From positions 62,001 through 126,000 of the forward strand of contig CAZBLP010000001.1 in NCBI GenBank assembly GCA_964492825.1: a stretch of 64,000 bases of DNA, read 5' to 3'. The position numbers and the translations under genes were made by a program. Under the pieces are notes generated by a model. That model had not been told where the DNA came from and did not search any database. It worked only from the letters and a program-made list of their open reading frames with translations. Each line of letters starts with the position of its first letter. Within the stretch, counting starts at the first letter, position 1. Shown here piece by piece: positions 27,852 to 36,539 of this stretch. The DNA comes from CAZBLP01 sp964492825 (lineage in GTDB: Bacteria > DYJV01).

Positions 27852-28691
27852 TTAATTTATATTATTGATGCCATCTTCTGCAACAATCAGATGAGGGTTT
27901 TTTTTGTAATGTTTCCATTTGAGCTTTTCTCTGATTTTTTTTCTTGTTTCTTCTGGTTCAATTACCATTTTATGGAAAAGGTGGTAGGCTTTTAATTGTC
28001 TGTTAAATCCTATTCTTTTGGTGCCGTTTAATACCAGCCTTTTCATTAAATCAGTATCTTCACCTCTGTTTTTAAATTGATTATCAAAACCATTTACTGA
28101 AAAAAAACCTTCTCTGTTTACTGCAAAATTAGCTCCCCATGCTTTTGCATACTTTATTTTAAGCAATTTATAATAAAAATATTTTAAGTATCTGAATTCT
28201 CTGTATAAAATCTCATTAATACCAAAATCTTTTTTAATCATTTTCATAATGTCATCAATGCTTAAGTTTCTGTTGTTCAAGATTTTCACGCTAATATCTT
28301 TTTTTAAAAAAATCAGATCACCTGTAATTAATAGTTTGTTGTGTTTTTTTTTGTTTTCTCTGTAAAAATCCAAAAATCTTCTGATATGCTCTTTATTAAC
28401 AACAACATCACAGTCTAAAAAAACAAGCAATTCACCAGATGACTTTTTTACAGCTTTATTTAAAATTAAAGATTTTTGGAATCCATTGTCAGGATGCCAG
28501 ATATGTTTTATTGTCATGTTAGTTGAAAATAGTGATATGACTTCCTTTAGTTTTTTAAGATTTATTCCCTCAGTACCATCATCGGCAATTATCACTTCAA
28601 AGTTTCTAAAGGATTGATTAGCAAGGCTTTTGAGGCACCAGTATAAATGCTTATATCTATTATAGACTGAAACTATAACAGAAATATCCAT
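27852..28691 (-). CDS. Family 2 glycosyltransferase
   Basis: A 279-residue GT-A fold transferase. The N-terminus DISVIVSVYNRYKHL, the nucleotide-binding DDGTEG and the metal-binding FLDCDVVVNKEHI (DxD-like) are standard for GT2. The C-terminal NGFDNQFKNRGEDTDLMKRL matches the galactosyltransferase-type end with its ED pair. It is a cytosolic enzyme that adds a sugar to a surface polysaccharide or glycoprotein; donor and acceptor cannot be told. It stands alone, divergent from the NADH-module operon. Confidence 0.9.
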   Translation of the reverse strand: MDISVIVSVYNRYKHLYWCLKSLANQSFRNFEVIIADDGTEGINLKKLKEVISLFSTNMTIKHIWHPDNGFQKSLILNKAVKKSSGELLVFLDCDVVVNKEHIRRFLDFYRENKKKHNKLLITGDLIFLKKDISVKILNNRNLSIDDIMKMIKKDFGINEILYREFRYLKYFYYKLLKIKYAKAWGANFAVNREGFFSVNGFDNQFKNRGEDTDLMKRLVLNGTKRIGFNRQLKAYHLFHKMVIEPEETRKKIREKLKWKHYKKNPHLIVAEDGINNIN

Positions 28692-28732
28692 AAAATGCTG
28701 ATAACATAAATTTTTGAGATAAACAATATTTA

Positions 28733-28761
28733 TTGAAAAAAAGTTTGTGTTATGGTAAAAA
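28733..28761 (+). promoter_or_regulatory. Putative promoter of the NADH-oxidising module
   Basis: TTGAAA (28733-28738) and TAAAAA (28756-28761) are 17 bases apart, 29 bases before the ATG chosen for the first gene. The boxes are moderate matches. Their position argues against the alternative upstream TTG start, which would overlap the -35 box. Confidence 0.4.
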
Positions 28762-28789
28762 CAGAAAATTTGGAAAAGAGGTAGTAATA

Positions 28790-29326
28790 ATGTCTCAATA
28801 TATGGAAGATTTTGATGAAGGTAAAATAATTGAAGAAATAGAGGAACTTTTAACCACTTTTAGAAAAGATACTTTTTACATATTACCTGCTCTTCAGACA
28901 ATTCAGATGAAATATGGATATGTTCCCAAAAGAAGTATTGCCTTAATAGGAGATTATTTTAATGTTTCTCATAACAGGGTTTATGGAATAGCTACTTTTT
29001 ACAATCAATTCAAGTTTAATCCTCCAGGTAAATATCAAATCAAAGTTTGTTTGGGCACTGCGTGTCATGTAAAAGGTGCAGAGATAATTCTTGAGAATTT
29101 TGAAAGAAAATTGGGTATTAATGAGGGAGAAACAACAAAAGATAGAAAATACAGTCTTGAAAGAGTTGCATGTGTGGGATGTTGCTCTCTTGCTCCTGTG
29201 GTAGTAGTAAACGAGGATGTTGAAGGATATATGATGCCAAGTAAAGTGGAAGGTCTTATTGAAAAGCACAGAATAGAAGAAGAAATGGAGCAAAGAAAAG
29301 AGAAGGAGACTGTTGATGAATCTTAA
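28790..29326 (+). CDS. NADH dehydrogenase-type [2Fe-2S] subunit (NuoE/HoxE/HndA-like)
   Basis: A 178-residue thioredoxin-fold ferredoxin subunit. The [2Fe-2S] ligands are C87 and C92 (CLGTAC) and C128 and C132 (ACVGCC). ILPALQTIQMKYGYVP is the conserved N-terminal helix. Start at ATG 28790 is chosen because GAGGTAG precedes it and the upstream TTG (28733) falls in a promoter-like box. It is first of three co-directional genes that make an electron-input module passing electrons from NAD(P)H. Overlaps the next gene by 11 bases. Confidence 0.93.
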   Translation: MSQYMEDFDEGKIIEEIEELLTTFRKDTFYILPALQTIQMKYGYVPKRSIALIGDYFNVSHNRVYGIATFYNQFKFNPPGKYQIKVCLGTACHVKGAEIILENFERKLGINEGETTKDRKYSLERVACVGCCSLAPVVVVNEDVEGYMMPSKVEGLIEKHRIEEEMEQRKEKETVDES

Positions 29327-31220
29327 TGAAAAATATGAGATTTTGAAAAAAACAGCATTAGAACAGTGGAATAATTTAAAAGATTCAGAAGATATAGTGA
29401 TATATGTTGGCAATGTTACATGTGGCAGAGCTGCAGGTTCCCAAGCTACTATTTCCGCTTTTGTTAAACTTCTTGAAGAAAATAATATTAAGGGCAGGGT
29501 TGTACCTGTGGGGTGCAATGGACATTGCTATGCAGAGCCTATTGTTATTATACAAAATCCTGGTTTTCCTCCTTTAATGTATAAAAATATCAACCCTGGT
29601 GAAGCAGGTGTTCTTGTTAGGGCATTTTTACTTGAAGGGGACCCTTGTTTTGATTATCTTATAGGCTCTTTAATCCCTGATGATAATTTTCCTACAATTA
29701 ATGATTACCCGAGATTTTTATTTGAGAAAAAGGTTGTAATGGACTTATGCGGTTATATAGATCCTTATAATATTTATCATTACATTGCCAATGACGGATA
29801 TAACGGACTTGTAAAAGCTCTTGGAATGTCTCAAAAAGATATTATTGAAGAGATTAAAAATTCAAAGCTAAGAGGCAGAGGTGGAGCGGGATTCCCCACT
29901 GGTGTTAAATGGGAAATTACATACAATGCAAAAGGTAATTTTAAAACTATAATTTGTAATGGTGATGAAGGTGACCCTGGTGCTTATATGGATAGAACAA
30001 TTATGGAGAGTAATCCACATCAGCTGTTAGAAGGAATTTTAATTGGAGCTTATGCTATTGGTGCAGAAAATGCAATATTATACATTAGAGCTGAATATCC
30101 TTTAGCAGTTAATACTGTTAAAGCTGCAATTAATGATGCAAAAAAGCTGAATCTGTTAGGTGAAAATATTCTTGGAACTGGGATAAGTATAAACGTATCA
30201 GTTTTCCAAGGAGCTGGAGCTTTTGTTTGTGGTGAGGAAACAGCTCTTATAGAATCTATTGAAGGCAGAAGAGGTATGCCGAGAATTAAGCCACCATATC
30301 CTGCTGAAAAAGGTTTCAGAGACGAGCCAACTTTGATTAACAATGTAAAAACATTATCAAATATCCCTTATATAATAAAAAAAGGAGCTGATAAATTTAA
30401 AGAAATAGGTACAGAAAATAGCCCTGGGACAGCTATATTCTCAATTGTAGGCGATGTGAATTATCCCGGACTTGTTGAAATACCAATGGGAGTTACATTA
30501 AACCATTTGATTTTTGATATATGCGGCGGTATAAAAGATGATAAGAATTTCAAGGCTGTGCAGATAGGTGGACCATCTGGCGGATGTTTACCTGAAAAAT
30601 TTCTTGAAACACCAATAGATTTTGATTCATTAAAAAAAGCAGGCGCAATGATGGGATCAGGCGGAATGGTAATAATGGACGATACTAATTGTATGGTTGA
30701 AGTGGCGAGATATTTTCTGGATTTTACCCAAAAAGAATCTTGCGGTAAATGTACATTCTGCAGAATAGGCACGAGACAACTCCTTGAGATATTGCATAGA
30801 ATTACTATTGGTGAAGGTACTGCTAATGATTTGAACATATTAGAGGAATTATGTGAAGTAATAATCAAAGGTTCTTTGTGTGGCCTTGGCAAAACTGCAC
30901 CTAATCCTGTACTTACCACTTTAAGATATTTTAGAGATGAATATTTAGCCCATATAGAAGAAAAACAATGTCCTGCTTTAATGTGTAGGAAATTAATTGC
31001 ATTTTATATTGATCTTGAAAAATGTGCAAGAGGTTGTGATGCATGTGTAGGGTGTTGTCCTACTGAAGCTATTTTTACCACTAAAAAATCAAGAAAAAAA
31101 GCTATTGATCAGGAAAAATGTGTTAAATGCGGTGAATGTGTGAAAGCTTGCCCACCAGAGTATGATGCTGTAGAAATTGTTTCACCGCCTGAACTTGCAC
31201 CTATAATTACAGAAGAGTAA
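29316..31220 (+). CDS. NADH-binding flavoprotein subunit (NuoF/HoxF/HndC-like) with ferredoxin tail
   Basis: A 634-residue subunit that oxidises NAD(P)H through FMN. The order is an N-terminal [2Fe-2S] thioredoxin-like domain (C in NVTCGRAAG and GCNGHCYAEP), the NAD-binding loop RGRGGAGFPTG, the FMN segment GDEGDPGAYMDR, the N3-type [4Fe-4S] motif ESCGKCTFCRIGT, and a C-terminal two-cluster ferredoxin (CARGCDACVGCCP and CVKCGECVKACP). This layout matches HndC of NADP-reducing hydrogenase or HydB. ATG 29316 is preferred over TTG 29313 because AAGGAG lies 7 bases before it. Cytosolic; partner enzyme is not in the window. Confidence 0.95.
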   Translation: MNLNEKYEILKKTALEQWNNLKDSEDIVIYVGNVTCGRAAGSQATISAFVKLLEENNIKGRVVPVGCNGHCYAEPIVIIQNPGFPPLMYKNINPGEAGVLVRAFLLEGDPCFDYLIGSLIPDDNFPTINDYPRFLFEKKVVMDLCGYIDPYNIYHYIANDGYNGLVKALGMSQKDIIEEIKNSKLRGRGGAGFPTGVKWEITYNAKGNFKTIICNGDEGDPGAYMDRTIMESNPHQLLEGILIGAYAIGAENAILYIRAEYPLAVNTVKAAINDAKKLNLLGENILGTGISINVSVFQGAGAFVCGEETALIESIEGRRGMPRIKPPYPAEKGFRDEPTLINNVKTLSNIPYIIKKGADKFKEIGTENSPGTAIFSIVGDVNYPGLVEIPMGVTLNHLIFDICGGIKDDKNFKAVQIGGPSGGCLPEKFLETPIDFDSLKKAGAMMGSGGMVIMDDTNCMVEVARYFLDFTQKESCGKCTFCRIGTRQLLEILHRITIGEGTANDLNILEELCEVIIKGSLCGLGKTAPNPVLTTLRYFRDEYLAHIEEKQCPALMCRKLIAFYIDLEKCARGCDACVGCCPTEAIFTTKKSRKKAIDQEKCVKCGECVKACPPEYDAVEIVSPPELAPIITEE

Positions 31221-31235
31221 GTTAAAGGAGTTGAA

Positions 31236-31937
31236 ATGTCTGAAAATATGGTTACTATTACTGTTGATAATAAAAAGATAGAAGCAAGGGAAGGAGATAT
31301 TCTTTTAAAGGTTTGTTTGGAAAATGATATTTACATTCCTAATTTATGTTACTTACCGGAAATAAAAGAACCACCAGTATCATGCAGGTTATGTTTTGTT
31401 GAAATAGAAGGCTACAAAGAGCCTGTTAATTCCTGTTCCATAAAAGTATCAGAAGGAATGGTTGTTAAAACAGATACTTATGAAGTTAGAAAATTACAGA
31501 AATGGGGTTTTGAGTTAATTTTATCCATTGATAAAAGCTATTGCAGAGAATGTATTGCTAATCATGTTTGTGAGCTTCAAAGAATTGCAAACTTTCTAAA
31601 TGTTCCTTTAAGACCTGAGAAATTGCCGATTATAGAGAGGGACAGCAAAATTGATTATACAACACATCCCCATATTTTGTATGACTACAAAAAATGCGTT
31701 TTATGTGGAAGATGTGTATATATATGTAGTCAGCTTAATAAAAAGGATTCCATTGATTTTGGTAAAAGGGGATATAATACGATTATTACATTTTTTGTGA
31801 AAAAGGAGATTTCAGATACATATTGCAAAGGCTGCCTGAAATGTGTTGAGGTTTGTCCTGTTGGTGCGTTACAAGGTAAAGACAAAGATAAAATGGCTAA
31901 AATAATTAAGAGAAAAGAAAAAAAGTTTAATAAATAA
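31236..31937 (+). CDS. Iron-sulfur subunit (HoxU / NuoG N-terminal-like) lacking a catalytic domain
   Basis: A 233-residue electron-wiring subunit. It has a plant-type [2Fe-2S] domain (C38, C50, C53, C67), the N5-type site (C103, C106, C112) and a two-cluster ferredoxin (CVLCGRCVYIC and CKGCLKCVEVCP). The N5 site normally has a His four residues before the first Cys (HPxDC); here that residue is Asp (D99), an unusual substitution. The protein ends after the ferredoxin, so there is no H-cluster (hydrogenase) or NuoG molybdopterin-like domain. It must deliver electrons to a separate enzyme. Confidence 0.93.
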   Translation: MSENMVTITVDNKKIEAREGDILLKVCLENDIYIPNLCYLPEIKEPPVSCRLCFVEIEGYKEPVNSCSIKVSEGMVVKTDTYEVRKLQKWGFELILSIDKSYCRECIANHVCELQRIANFLNVPLRPEKLPIIERDSKIDYTTHPHILYDYKKCVLCGRCVYICSQLNKKDSIDFGKRGYNTIITFFVKKEISDTYCKGCLKCVEVCPVGALQGKDKDKMAKIIKRKEKKFNK

Positions 31938-31947
31938 TTGCTTTTTA

Positions 31948-32133
31948 TTAAAATTGGATACCCTTAGAAAATATATTATCAGCTTCAATCTCTGCTCGCC
32001 TTATACTTATTTCAAGGTTTAAATGTTTGTATTTTTCTTTTTTGAGAATTAAGTTAATAAAAGGATTTACTATTTTTAAAGTATCATTAATTACTTGATT
32101 ATGCTGCATGTTGATTTTCATGATAATTGACAC
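31948..32133 (-). other. Gap of 291 bases: only a doubtful 61-residue reading frame
   Basis: Between the iron-sulfur subunit (ends 31937) and the first tRNA (32229) no firm gene is seen. A minus-strand frame could encode 61 residues ending in EADNIFSKGIQF. It has more Glu, Asp and Ala than random AT-rich DNA would give, but it has no ribosome binding site and no family I recognise. It may be a gene remnant. The right end of the gap holds the tRNA promoter. Confidence 0.2.
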
Positions 32134-32184
32134 TTTAGTTTGATATTGGTGTTATTAGCAAATTTTTATTTTTTATGAAGCTAC

Positions 32185-32213
32185 TTGACATATCTTAAAG
32201 GTAATGATATCAA
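32185..32213 (+). promoter_or_regulatory. Promoter of tRNA-Arg(CCU)
   Basis: TTGACA (32185-32190, perfect) and TATCAA (32208-32213) are 17 bases apart. The predicted start near 32220 is about 9 bases before the mature tRNA 5' end, a short leader typical of tRNA genes. Confidence 0.7.
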
Positions 32214-32228
32214 GCAAAAATTCAATAT

Positions 32229-32302
32229 GCCCCCATAGCTCAGGCGGATAGAGCAATGGATTCCTAATCCATGTGCCACAGGTTCGAGTCCTGTTGGGGG
32301 TA
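32229..32302 (+). tRNA. tRNA-Arg, anticodon CCU (reads AGG)
   Basis: A 74-base cloverleaf. Acceptor arms are GCCCCCA and TGGGGGT, so the first pair is G1-U72. The D stem is GCTC/GAGC, the anticodon stem ATGGA/TCCAT with loop TTCCTAA gives anticodon CCT, and the T arm is ACAGG-TTCGAGT-CCTGT. The discriminator base is A; CCA is not encoded. The anticodon and A at position 37 agree with arginine identity. Confidence 0.96.
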
Positions 32303-32449
32303 TATTTCACAATTCATAGTTTCTTAATTTTGTTAAGAATATTCCTGCTGAATTTATGTGATAACTGACAATAAAAATAAAATAGCTAAACTTAAGCAAG
32401 CAGTATATTTATTTGAGAATTTTCTGATAATATCATAGTTAAAAAATTC

Positions 32450-32478
32450 TTGATTTTATAAAATTCTTATGCTAATGA
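32450..32478 (+). promoter_or_regulatory. Putative promoter of tRNA-Arg(UCU)
   Basis: TTGATT (32450-32455) and TAATGA (32473-32478) are 17 bases apart, 20 bases before the second tRNA. The -10 is a weak match, and read-through from the first tRNA promoter is also possible. The 195 bases between the two tRNAs hold nothing else that I can see. Confidence 0.35.
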
Positions 32479-32497
32479 CACTCTGCTTTTTACATGT

Positions 32498-32571
32498 GCG
32501 CCCGTAGCTCAGCAGGATAGAGCAACGGACTTCTAATCCGTAGGCCAGAGGTTCGAATCCTCTCGGGCGTG
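32498..32571 (+). tRNA. tRNA-Arg, anticodon UCU (reads AGA/AGG)
   Basis: A 74-base cloverleaf. Acceptor arms GCGCCCG and CGGGCGT again give a G1-U72 first pair. The anticodon stem ACGGA/TCCGT with loop CTTCTAA gives anticodon TCT, and the T arm is AGAGG-TTCGAAT-CCTCT. The discriminator is G; CCA is not encoded. It resembles the upstream tRNA-Arg across the D and T arms, suggesting a tandem duplication followed by anticodon divergence. Confidence 0.96.
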
Positions 32572-32659
32572 CTTTTAAAATCATCAACTTTTCAATTTAT
32601 TATATATTCCTCTTGAATAATACTTTTCTTTTAGATAATAATTTATAGGTTCTAATAAA

Positions 32660-33595
32660 ATGGATAAAAATAAAATTTTTGGCGGTATTTTTGGATTAAT
32701 TGTAGGTGATGCACTTGGAGTGCCTGTTGAATTTGTTTCAAGGGAAGAATTAAAAGAGAATCCAGTAAAAGACATGATTGGATACGGCACTTACAATATG
32801 CCGCCAGGAACCTGGTCTGATGATTCTTCTCTGACACTTTGCCTTCTTGATTCCCTTTGCAATGGTTTGAATTTAAATGATATGGCAGATAAATTTATCA
32901 AATGGTATAAAGATGGGTTATGGACTCCTTTTGGAGATGCATTTGATATTGGGAATACAACAAAATTTGCAATTAATAATCTGATAAAAGGAGTCGCACC
33001 TGACAAAGCAGGCCCAATAGACGAAAGAAGTAATGGAAACGGCTCATTAATGAGGATACTTCCAATTGCTTTTTATTTAAAAGATTTTGATATATCAGAG
33101 CAATTTGATATAACTCATAAAATATCAGCAATTACTCATGGCCATATGCGCTCTCAAATAGCTTGTGGAATTTATATTCAGTTTATAATTCAACTTTTAG
33201 AGGGCAAAGGAGCATTTGAAGCTTATGATAATACCAAAAAAATAGCTTTGGATTTCTATTCAAAAGAGCCATTTAACACCCAATTATCTCATTACAATAG
33301 AATATTAAAATCAGATATTTCAAAATTAGAAGAACATGAAATAAGCTCAAGCGGTTATGTGGTTAGTTCTCTTGAAGCTTCTTTCTGGTGTTTTTTTAAT
33401 AGCAGTAATTTTGAAGAATGTGTATTAAAAGCAGTAAATTTAGGATATGATACTGACACAATAGGAGCTATTGCCGGAGGAATTGCAGGAGTTTATTACG
33501 GGTTTGACTCTATCCCTGAAAAATGGGTTAAAAATTTAATAAGATTTGAAGATATTTCTGAATTGGCAGAGCTATTTTATAATTCTTTACTGTAA
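32660..33595 (+). CDS. ADP-ribosylglycohydrolase family protein (DraG-like)
   Basis: A 311-residue all-helical hydrolase that removes ADP-ribose from proteins or other targets using two metal ions. The metal ligands are seen in TWSDDSSLTL (D54, D55, S56) and in YDTDTIGAIAGG near the C-terminus, and GLIVGDALGVPVEF is the conserved first helix. No ADP-ribosyltransferase (DraT) or nitrogenase gene is adjacent, so its target is unknown. A TTGAAT-N17-TAATAA promoter-like sequence (32613-32641) would give a very short leader. Confidence 0.9.
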   Translation: MDKNKIFGGIFGLIVGDALGVPVEFVSREELKENPVKDMIGYGTYNMPPGTWSDDSSLTLCLLDSLCNGLNLNDMADKFIKWYKDGLWTPFGDAFDIGNTTKFAINNLIKGVAPDKAGPIDERSNGNGSLMRILPIAFYLKDFDISEQFDITHKISAITHGHMRSQIACGIYIQFIIQLLEGKGAFEAYDNTKKIALDFYSKEPFNTQLSHYNRILKSDISKLEEHEISSSGYVVSSLEASFWCFFNSSNFEECVLKAVNLGYDTDTIGAIAGGIAGVYYGFDSIPEKWVKNLIRFEDISELAELFYNSLL

Positions 33596-33705
33596 ATTTT
33601 CCAGGGTATTATTTGCCTGTCTATTTTCTCTTAAATTTTTTCTTAAAGCGTTTGATCTGAGAATTATTTATTAAAAATTTTCAGGCAACCATATAGTTTG
33701 GTACT

Positions 33706-34914
33706 TTAAACAGGTTCACTTTTAAATGCAGCAAATGCACTTATAATACAGGAAAAAACAGCAATACTTGAAAATGCACCTAAAATGGTCATATTGGAAA
33801 AATAGCGCATAACAACACCTACAAGAGCACTTCCTATAGCTGAAGCTCCAAGCAAAGTTGCTCCTTGTAATGCAGCAGCAATACCACTATTTTCACGAAA
33901 AGCAGTAATAGATGATTTCATTCCAACAGGAGATATGGCACCGAATATTGCTGCAAAAACACCTACAACAAATAGAAAACTCCACAGTCCGGACAATTTT
34001 CCCGCTCCGGTTAACAAAAAAAGAAATGCAACGCCAAGAGTGGCATATCCACAGTATCTGTATACGGTAATGCCTCCATATTGCTGATATATTTTTGCTC
34101 CTATCCAACGTCCAATGAATAATCCTGCTACAATAATACCGTTACTGGCACCAAACTCAACAGGACCGAGTCCATATCCTGACATAATAATATATGGTGC
34201 AGCGGCGAGAAATGCTCCTTGTAATGTGAAAAATGCAATAACAGGAAGCATAACAAGTAAAAATTGGGAAGAGGTTAACATCACCAATATTAAACGTAAT
34301 GTTCTTTTGAAATTCAAAGGTGTTCGTTTTTCAAACAAATGTGTTTCCGGAATATAAAAAAGAGAGACAACTAAAACTATTGCTCCAAACATAACCAAAA
34401 ACCAGAAATTTGCTGTCCAGCCCATGAAATGTGTGAGAACTCCGCCAATCATGGGAGACGCGACGAGAAACAGCCCTCCAAGAACAGAGAGCCAGCCTAC
34501 AAGAGAAACAATGCGCGAATCTGAACATGCATCACGTATCATTGCCATAAGTGTTCCTGGAATCATGCTTGCTCCAAGTGCCTGTAACATTCTGCCTGCA
34601 ATCAGTAAAGTAAAGTTGCGAGATAAGGCACACAGTGCAGAGCCAATACAAAAAACAAGCATACCTGTAAGTAAAACCGGCCTTCGACCATATGCATCAC
34701 TTAATGTGCCGGCAACAAGTATAAAAGATGCAAAAACAATAAAATAAACTGTGAGCGTATAACTCATCATTGTTTTGTCAATATGCAAATTTTCTCCGAT
34801 AATTGGCATAGCAGGCAGGTAAATAGAGGCACCTATACGGATAATAGAGCCTATTAACAGGACAAGTCCACCAAATAGAAGGGTGTCTCCGACAGTAACT
34901 CTCTCTTTTTTCAT
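33706..34914 (-). CDS. MFS exporter, Bcr/CflA drug-resistance type
   Basis: A 402-residue inner-membrane antiporter with about 12 membrane helices. The motif GTLSDAYGRRPVLLTG between helices 2 and 3 and the conserved IPGTLMAMIRDACSDSR region mark the Bcr/CflA branch, which exports small hydrophobic compounds such as bicyclomycin or chloramphenicol. It is the last gene of a three-gene operon; its ATG overlaps the GH3 gene by 4 bases. The stretch 34441-34500 has 35 G+C of 60, far above the surroundings, suggesting horizontal acquisition. Export of the operon's own product is inferred. Confidence 0.92.
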   Translation of the reverse strand: MKKERVTVGDTLLFGGLVLLIGSIIRIGASIYLPAMPIIGENLHIDKTMMSYTLTVYFIVFASFILVAGTLSDAYGRRPVLLTGMLVFCIGSALCALSRNFTLLIAGRMLQALGASMIPGTLMAMIRDACSDSRIVSLVGWLSVLGGLFLVASPMIGGVLTHFMGWTANFWFLVMFGAIVLVVSLFYIPETHLFEKRTPLNFKRTLRLILVMLTSSQFLLVMLPVIAFFTLQGAFLAAAPYIIMSGYGLGPVEFGASNGIIVAGLFIGRWIGAKIYQQYGGITVYRYCGYATLGVAFLFLLTGAGKLSGLWSFLFVVGVFAAIFGAISPVGMKSSITAFRENSGIAAALQGATLLGASAIGSALVGVVMRYFSNMTILGAFSSIAVFSCIISAFAAFKSEPV

Positions 34915-36539
34915 AAATTCTCTTTCCTGTTGAATATAAACTCAGGTGCAGGTACTTTATCATAAACAAGAGGCAATTTTATCTGTGCTCTTGTTTTGTC
35001 CGAAGCACCATGCTTTATATAAAGAGTATTCTGCCATCCTGCTCTCATAAAAAACACTTGAAGAGGCTTAATTAAGTTTTGTTTTCTAAAGATGGGATAT
35101 ATAAAAGTATTTTTAATAAGTAATTTCTCAAGGATTAATGCAAGTTCTTTTTCAATTTTTTTAATATCTTTAATTTCCACTGCTGATTCAATATAAAAAT
35201 GATACCTTTTTTGCTTTGTATCAGGAACAATACACCAATGAACCGGAAGATGTCCTGTTACCTTACTTACAGCAGCTGCAACAGAGGGAATTAATGTAGA
35301 TGCTGCAACTTTTTCTCCGCAGAGATTTATTATATCTGCTGTTTTTTGTTCAAAAAAAATTTCAGGAGTGCTGCCTAAAAATTTTTCTACACGCACAATA
35401 TCTCCCATTGCATACCTGTAAAGCCCCGAGTAATTGGTAACATACAGTTCATAACTTTTTCCCTGTTTAACCTCGCTTGCAAGGAGGAAATTTCCTGTTT
35501 CTTTATCTAAAAATTCGTAAAAACCTGCATATATTGTTAATGGCCCAAAAGCCTGTTCTGGTTCAAGAGGTATGTTAAATTTCCCTTCTGTGGCGCCATA
35601 TCCTACATCAAAGAAAAGCACGTTTTTACTTAGCAATGCTCGAAGTTCTTCTGTATACTGTCCTACAGAGCTGGAAAGCCAGCAGCCTACTATTTTCAAT
35701 CTTGGCCAATAAATATCAGGAAGAAATCTTTTGTTATTTTTTTTAGCACGTCTCAGTTCTTCGGCTCTTTTCGGATTTGGTTGCAATGCTGCTTTTAACT
35801 TGTGTTGAATTTCTTCAGCCAAGGATTTGAATCCCTGCAATGTACCATGTTCAATATCGCTGATAATGTTATCAGCTTGCTCTTCTGCAAGTTTAATAAA
35901 CTGAGTTATACGTCCTGCATTATTTCCAAAAATAGCATAAACATCTTCTGCAATACTGAAACGCATAAGAGCATAGTCTGCAATATCTCCGTAGTCAATA
36001 TCAAGCACAGTCATGGGAAATGCCACTATCTTTTTTGTAGGCTCAGGTGCAGTAGCCAAAGTAATACCTGAAGCGCTTCCATAGGGCAATCCGGAAGGAG
36101 TGTATCCTTCAATTGCATGGTTAACCAATGGTAAAATTTTACCCTGCATAAGCTCTGGAATTTTTTTTCTAATTGCTTCAAGTCGCAGTTGTCCTGTTAA
36201 AGATTTTAAAACTTTGCCTTTTTCTGATTCAGGAATAATTTTCACACCGCCTGTTGTGCCGCTGGTGCAAATAAAATATGAAGGTGCTCCTGGAAAAAGC
36301 AAATCACTTTCACCGTGCTGAATTCTCTCTGCGTAAGGGGCAACATCTTTCCAAGTTGTTGTGGAAACACGTTCCCTATAGGTGTCAATATCTTTTATTG
36401 AGCCAAAGTCAAACCTCTTTCCTATCTCTGTATCAGCAGATGAATGGAGTATGTTGAAAAGGACTTCTTGCTGAACAGTATCACATTCATTGCAAAGCAT
36501 TATAAATTCATCTAAGTTATGAGGAATCTGATTTATCAT
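34911..36539 (-). CDS. GH3-family acyl-adenylating enzyme (amino-acid conjugase-like)
   Basis: A 542-residue member of the GH3 family, known in plants for ATP-dependent coupling of amino acids to acyl acids such as auxin and jasmonate. The three ANL-type nucleotide motifs are visible: TSGTTGGVK (residues 92-100), DVGYGATEGKFN and YRYAMGDIVRVEKF. Length is typical (about 540-600). It overlaps its neighbours by 4 bases on each side. Bacterial GH3 proteins are mostly uncharacterised. Here it sits between an acetyltransferase-like protein and an exporter, so an acyl-amino-acid or similar small molecule is a reasonable product (inference). Confidence 0.88.
   Translation of the reverse strand: MINQIPHNLDEFIMLCNECDTVQQEVLFNILHSSADTEIGKRFDFGSIKDIDTYRERVSTTTWKDVAPYAERIQHGESDLLFPGAPSYFICTSGTTGGVKIIPESEKGKVLKSLTGQLRLEAIRKKIPELMQGKILPLVNHAIEGYTPSGLPYGSASGITLATAPEPTKKIVAFPMTVLDIDYGDIADYALMRFSIAEDVYAIFGNNAGRITQFIKLAEEQADNIISDIEHGTLQGFKSLAEEIQHKLKAALQPNPKRAEELRRAKKNNKRFLPDIYWPRLKIVGCWLSSSVGQYTEELRALLSKNVLFFDVGYGATEGKFNIPLEPEQAFGPLTIYAGFYEFLDKETGNFLLASEVKQGKSYELYVTNYSGLYRYAMGDIVRVEKFLGSTPEIFFEQKTADIINLCGEKVAASTLIPSVAAAVSKVTGHLPVHWCIVPDTKQKRYHFYIESAVEIKDIKKIEKELALILEKLLIKNTFIYPIFRKQNLIKPLQVFFMRAGWQNTLYIKHGASDKTRAQIKLPLVYDKVPAPEFIFNRKENL

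Noticed and set aside
28733..28789. Longer start (TTG) for the NuoE-like gene adding 19 residues
   Set aside because: The added residues are not conserved-looking, the TTG overlaps a promoter-like -35 box, and the ATG at 28790 has a good ribosome site.
29316..31937. Fragment of respiratory complex I
   Set aside because: The C-terminal ferredoxin on the NuoF-like subunit and the truncated NuoG-like subunit match hydrogenase-type diaphorases, and no other nuo genes are present.
32229..32571. tRNA-linked integration site of a mobile island
   Set aside because: No integrase gene and no repeated tRNA 3' end were seen downstream.
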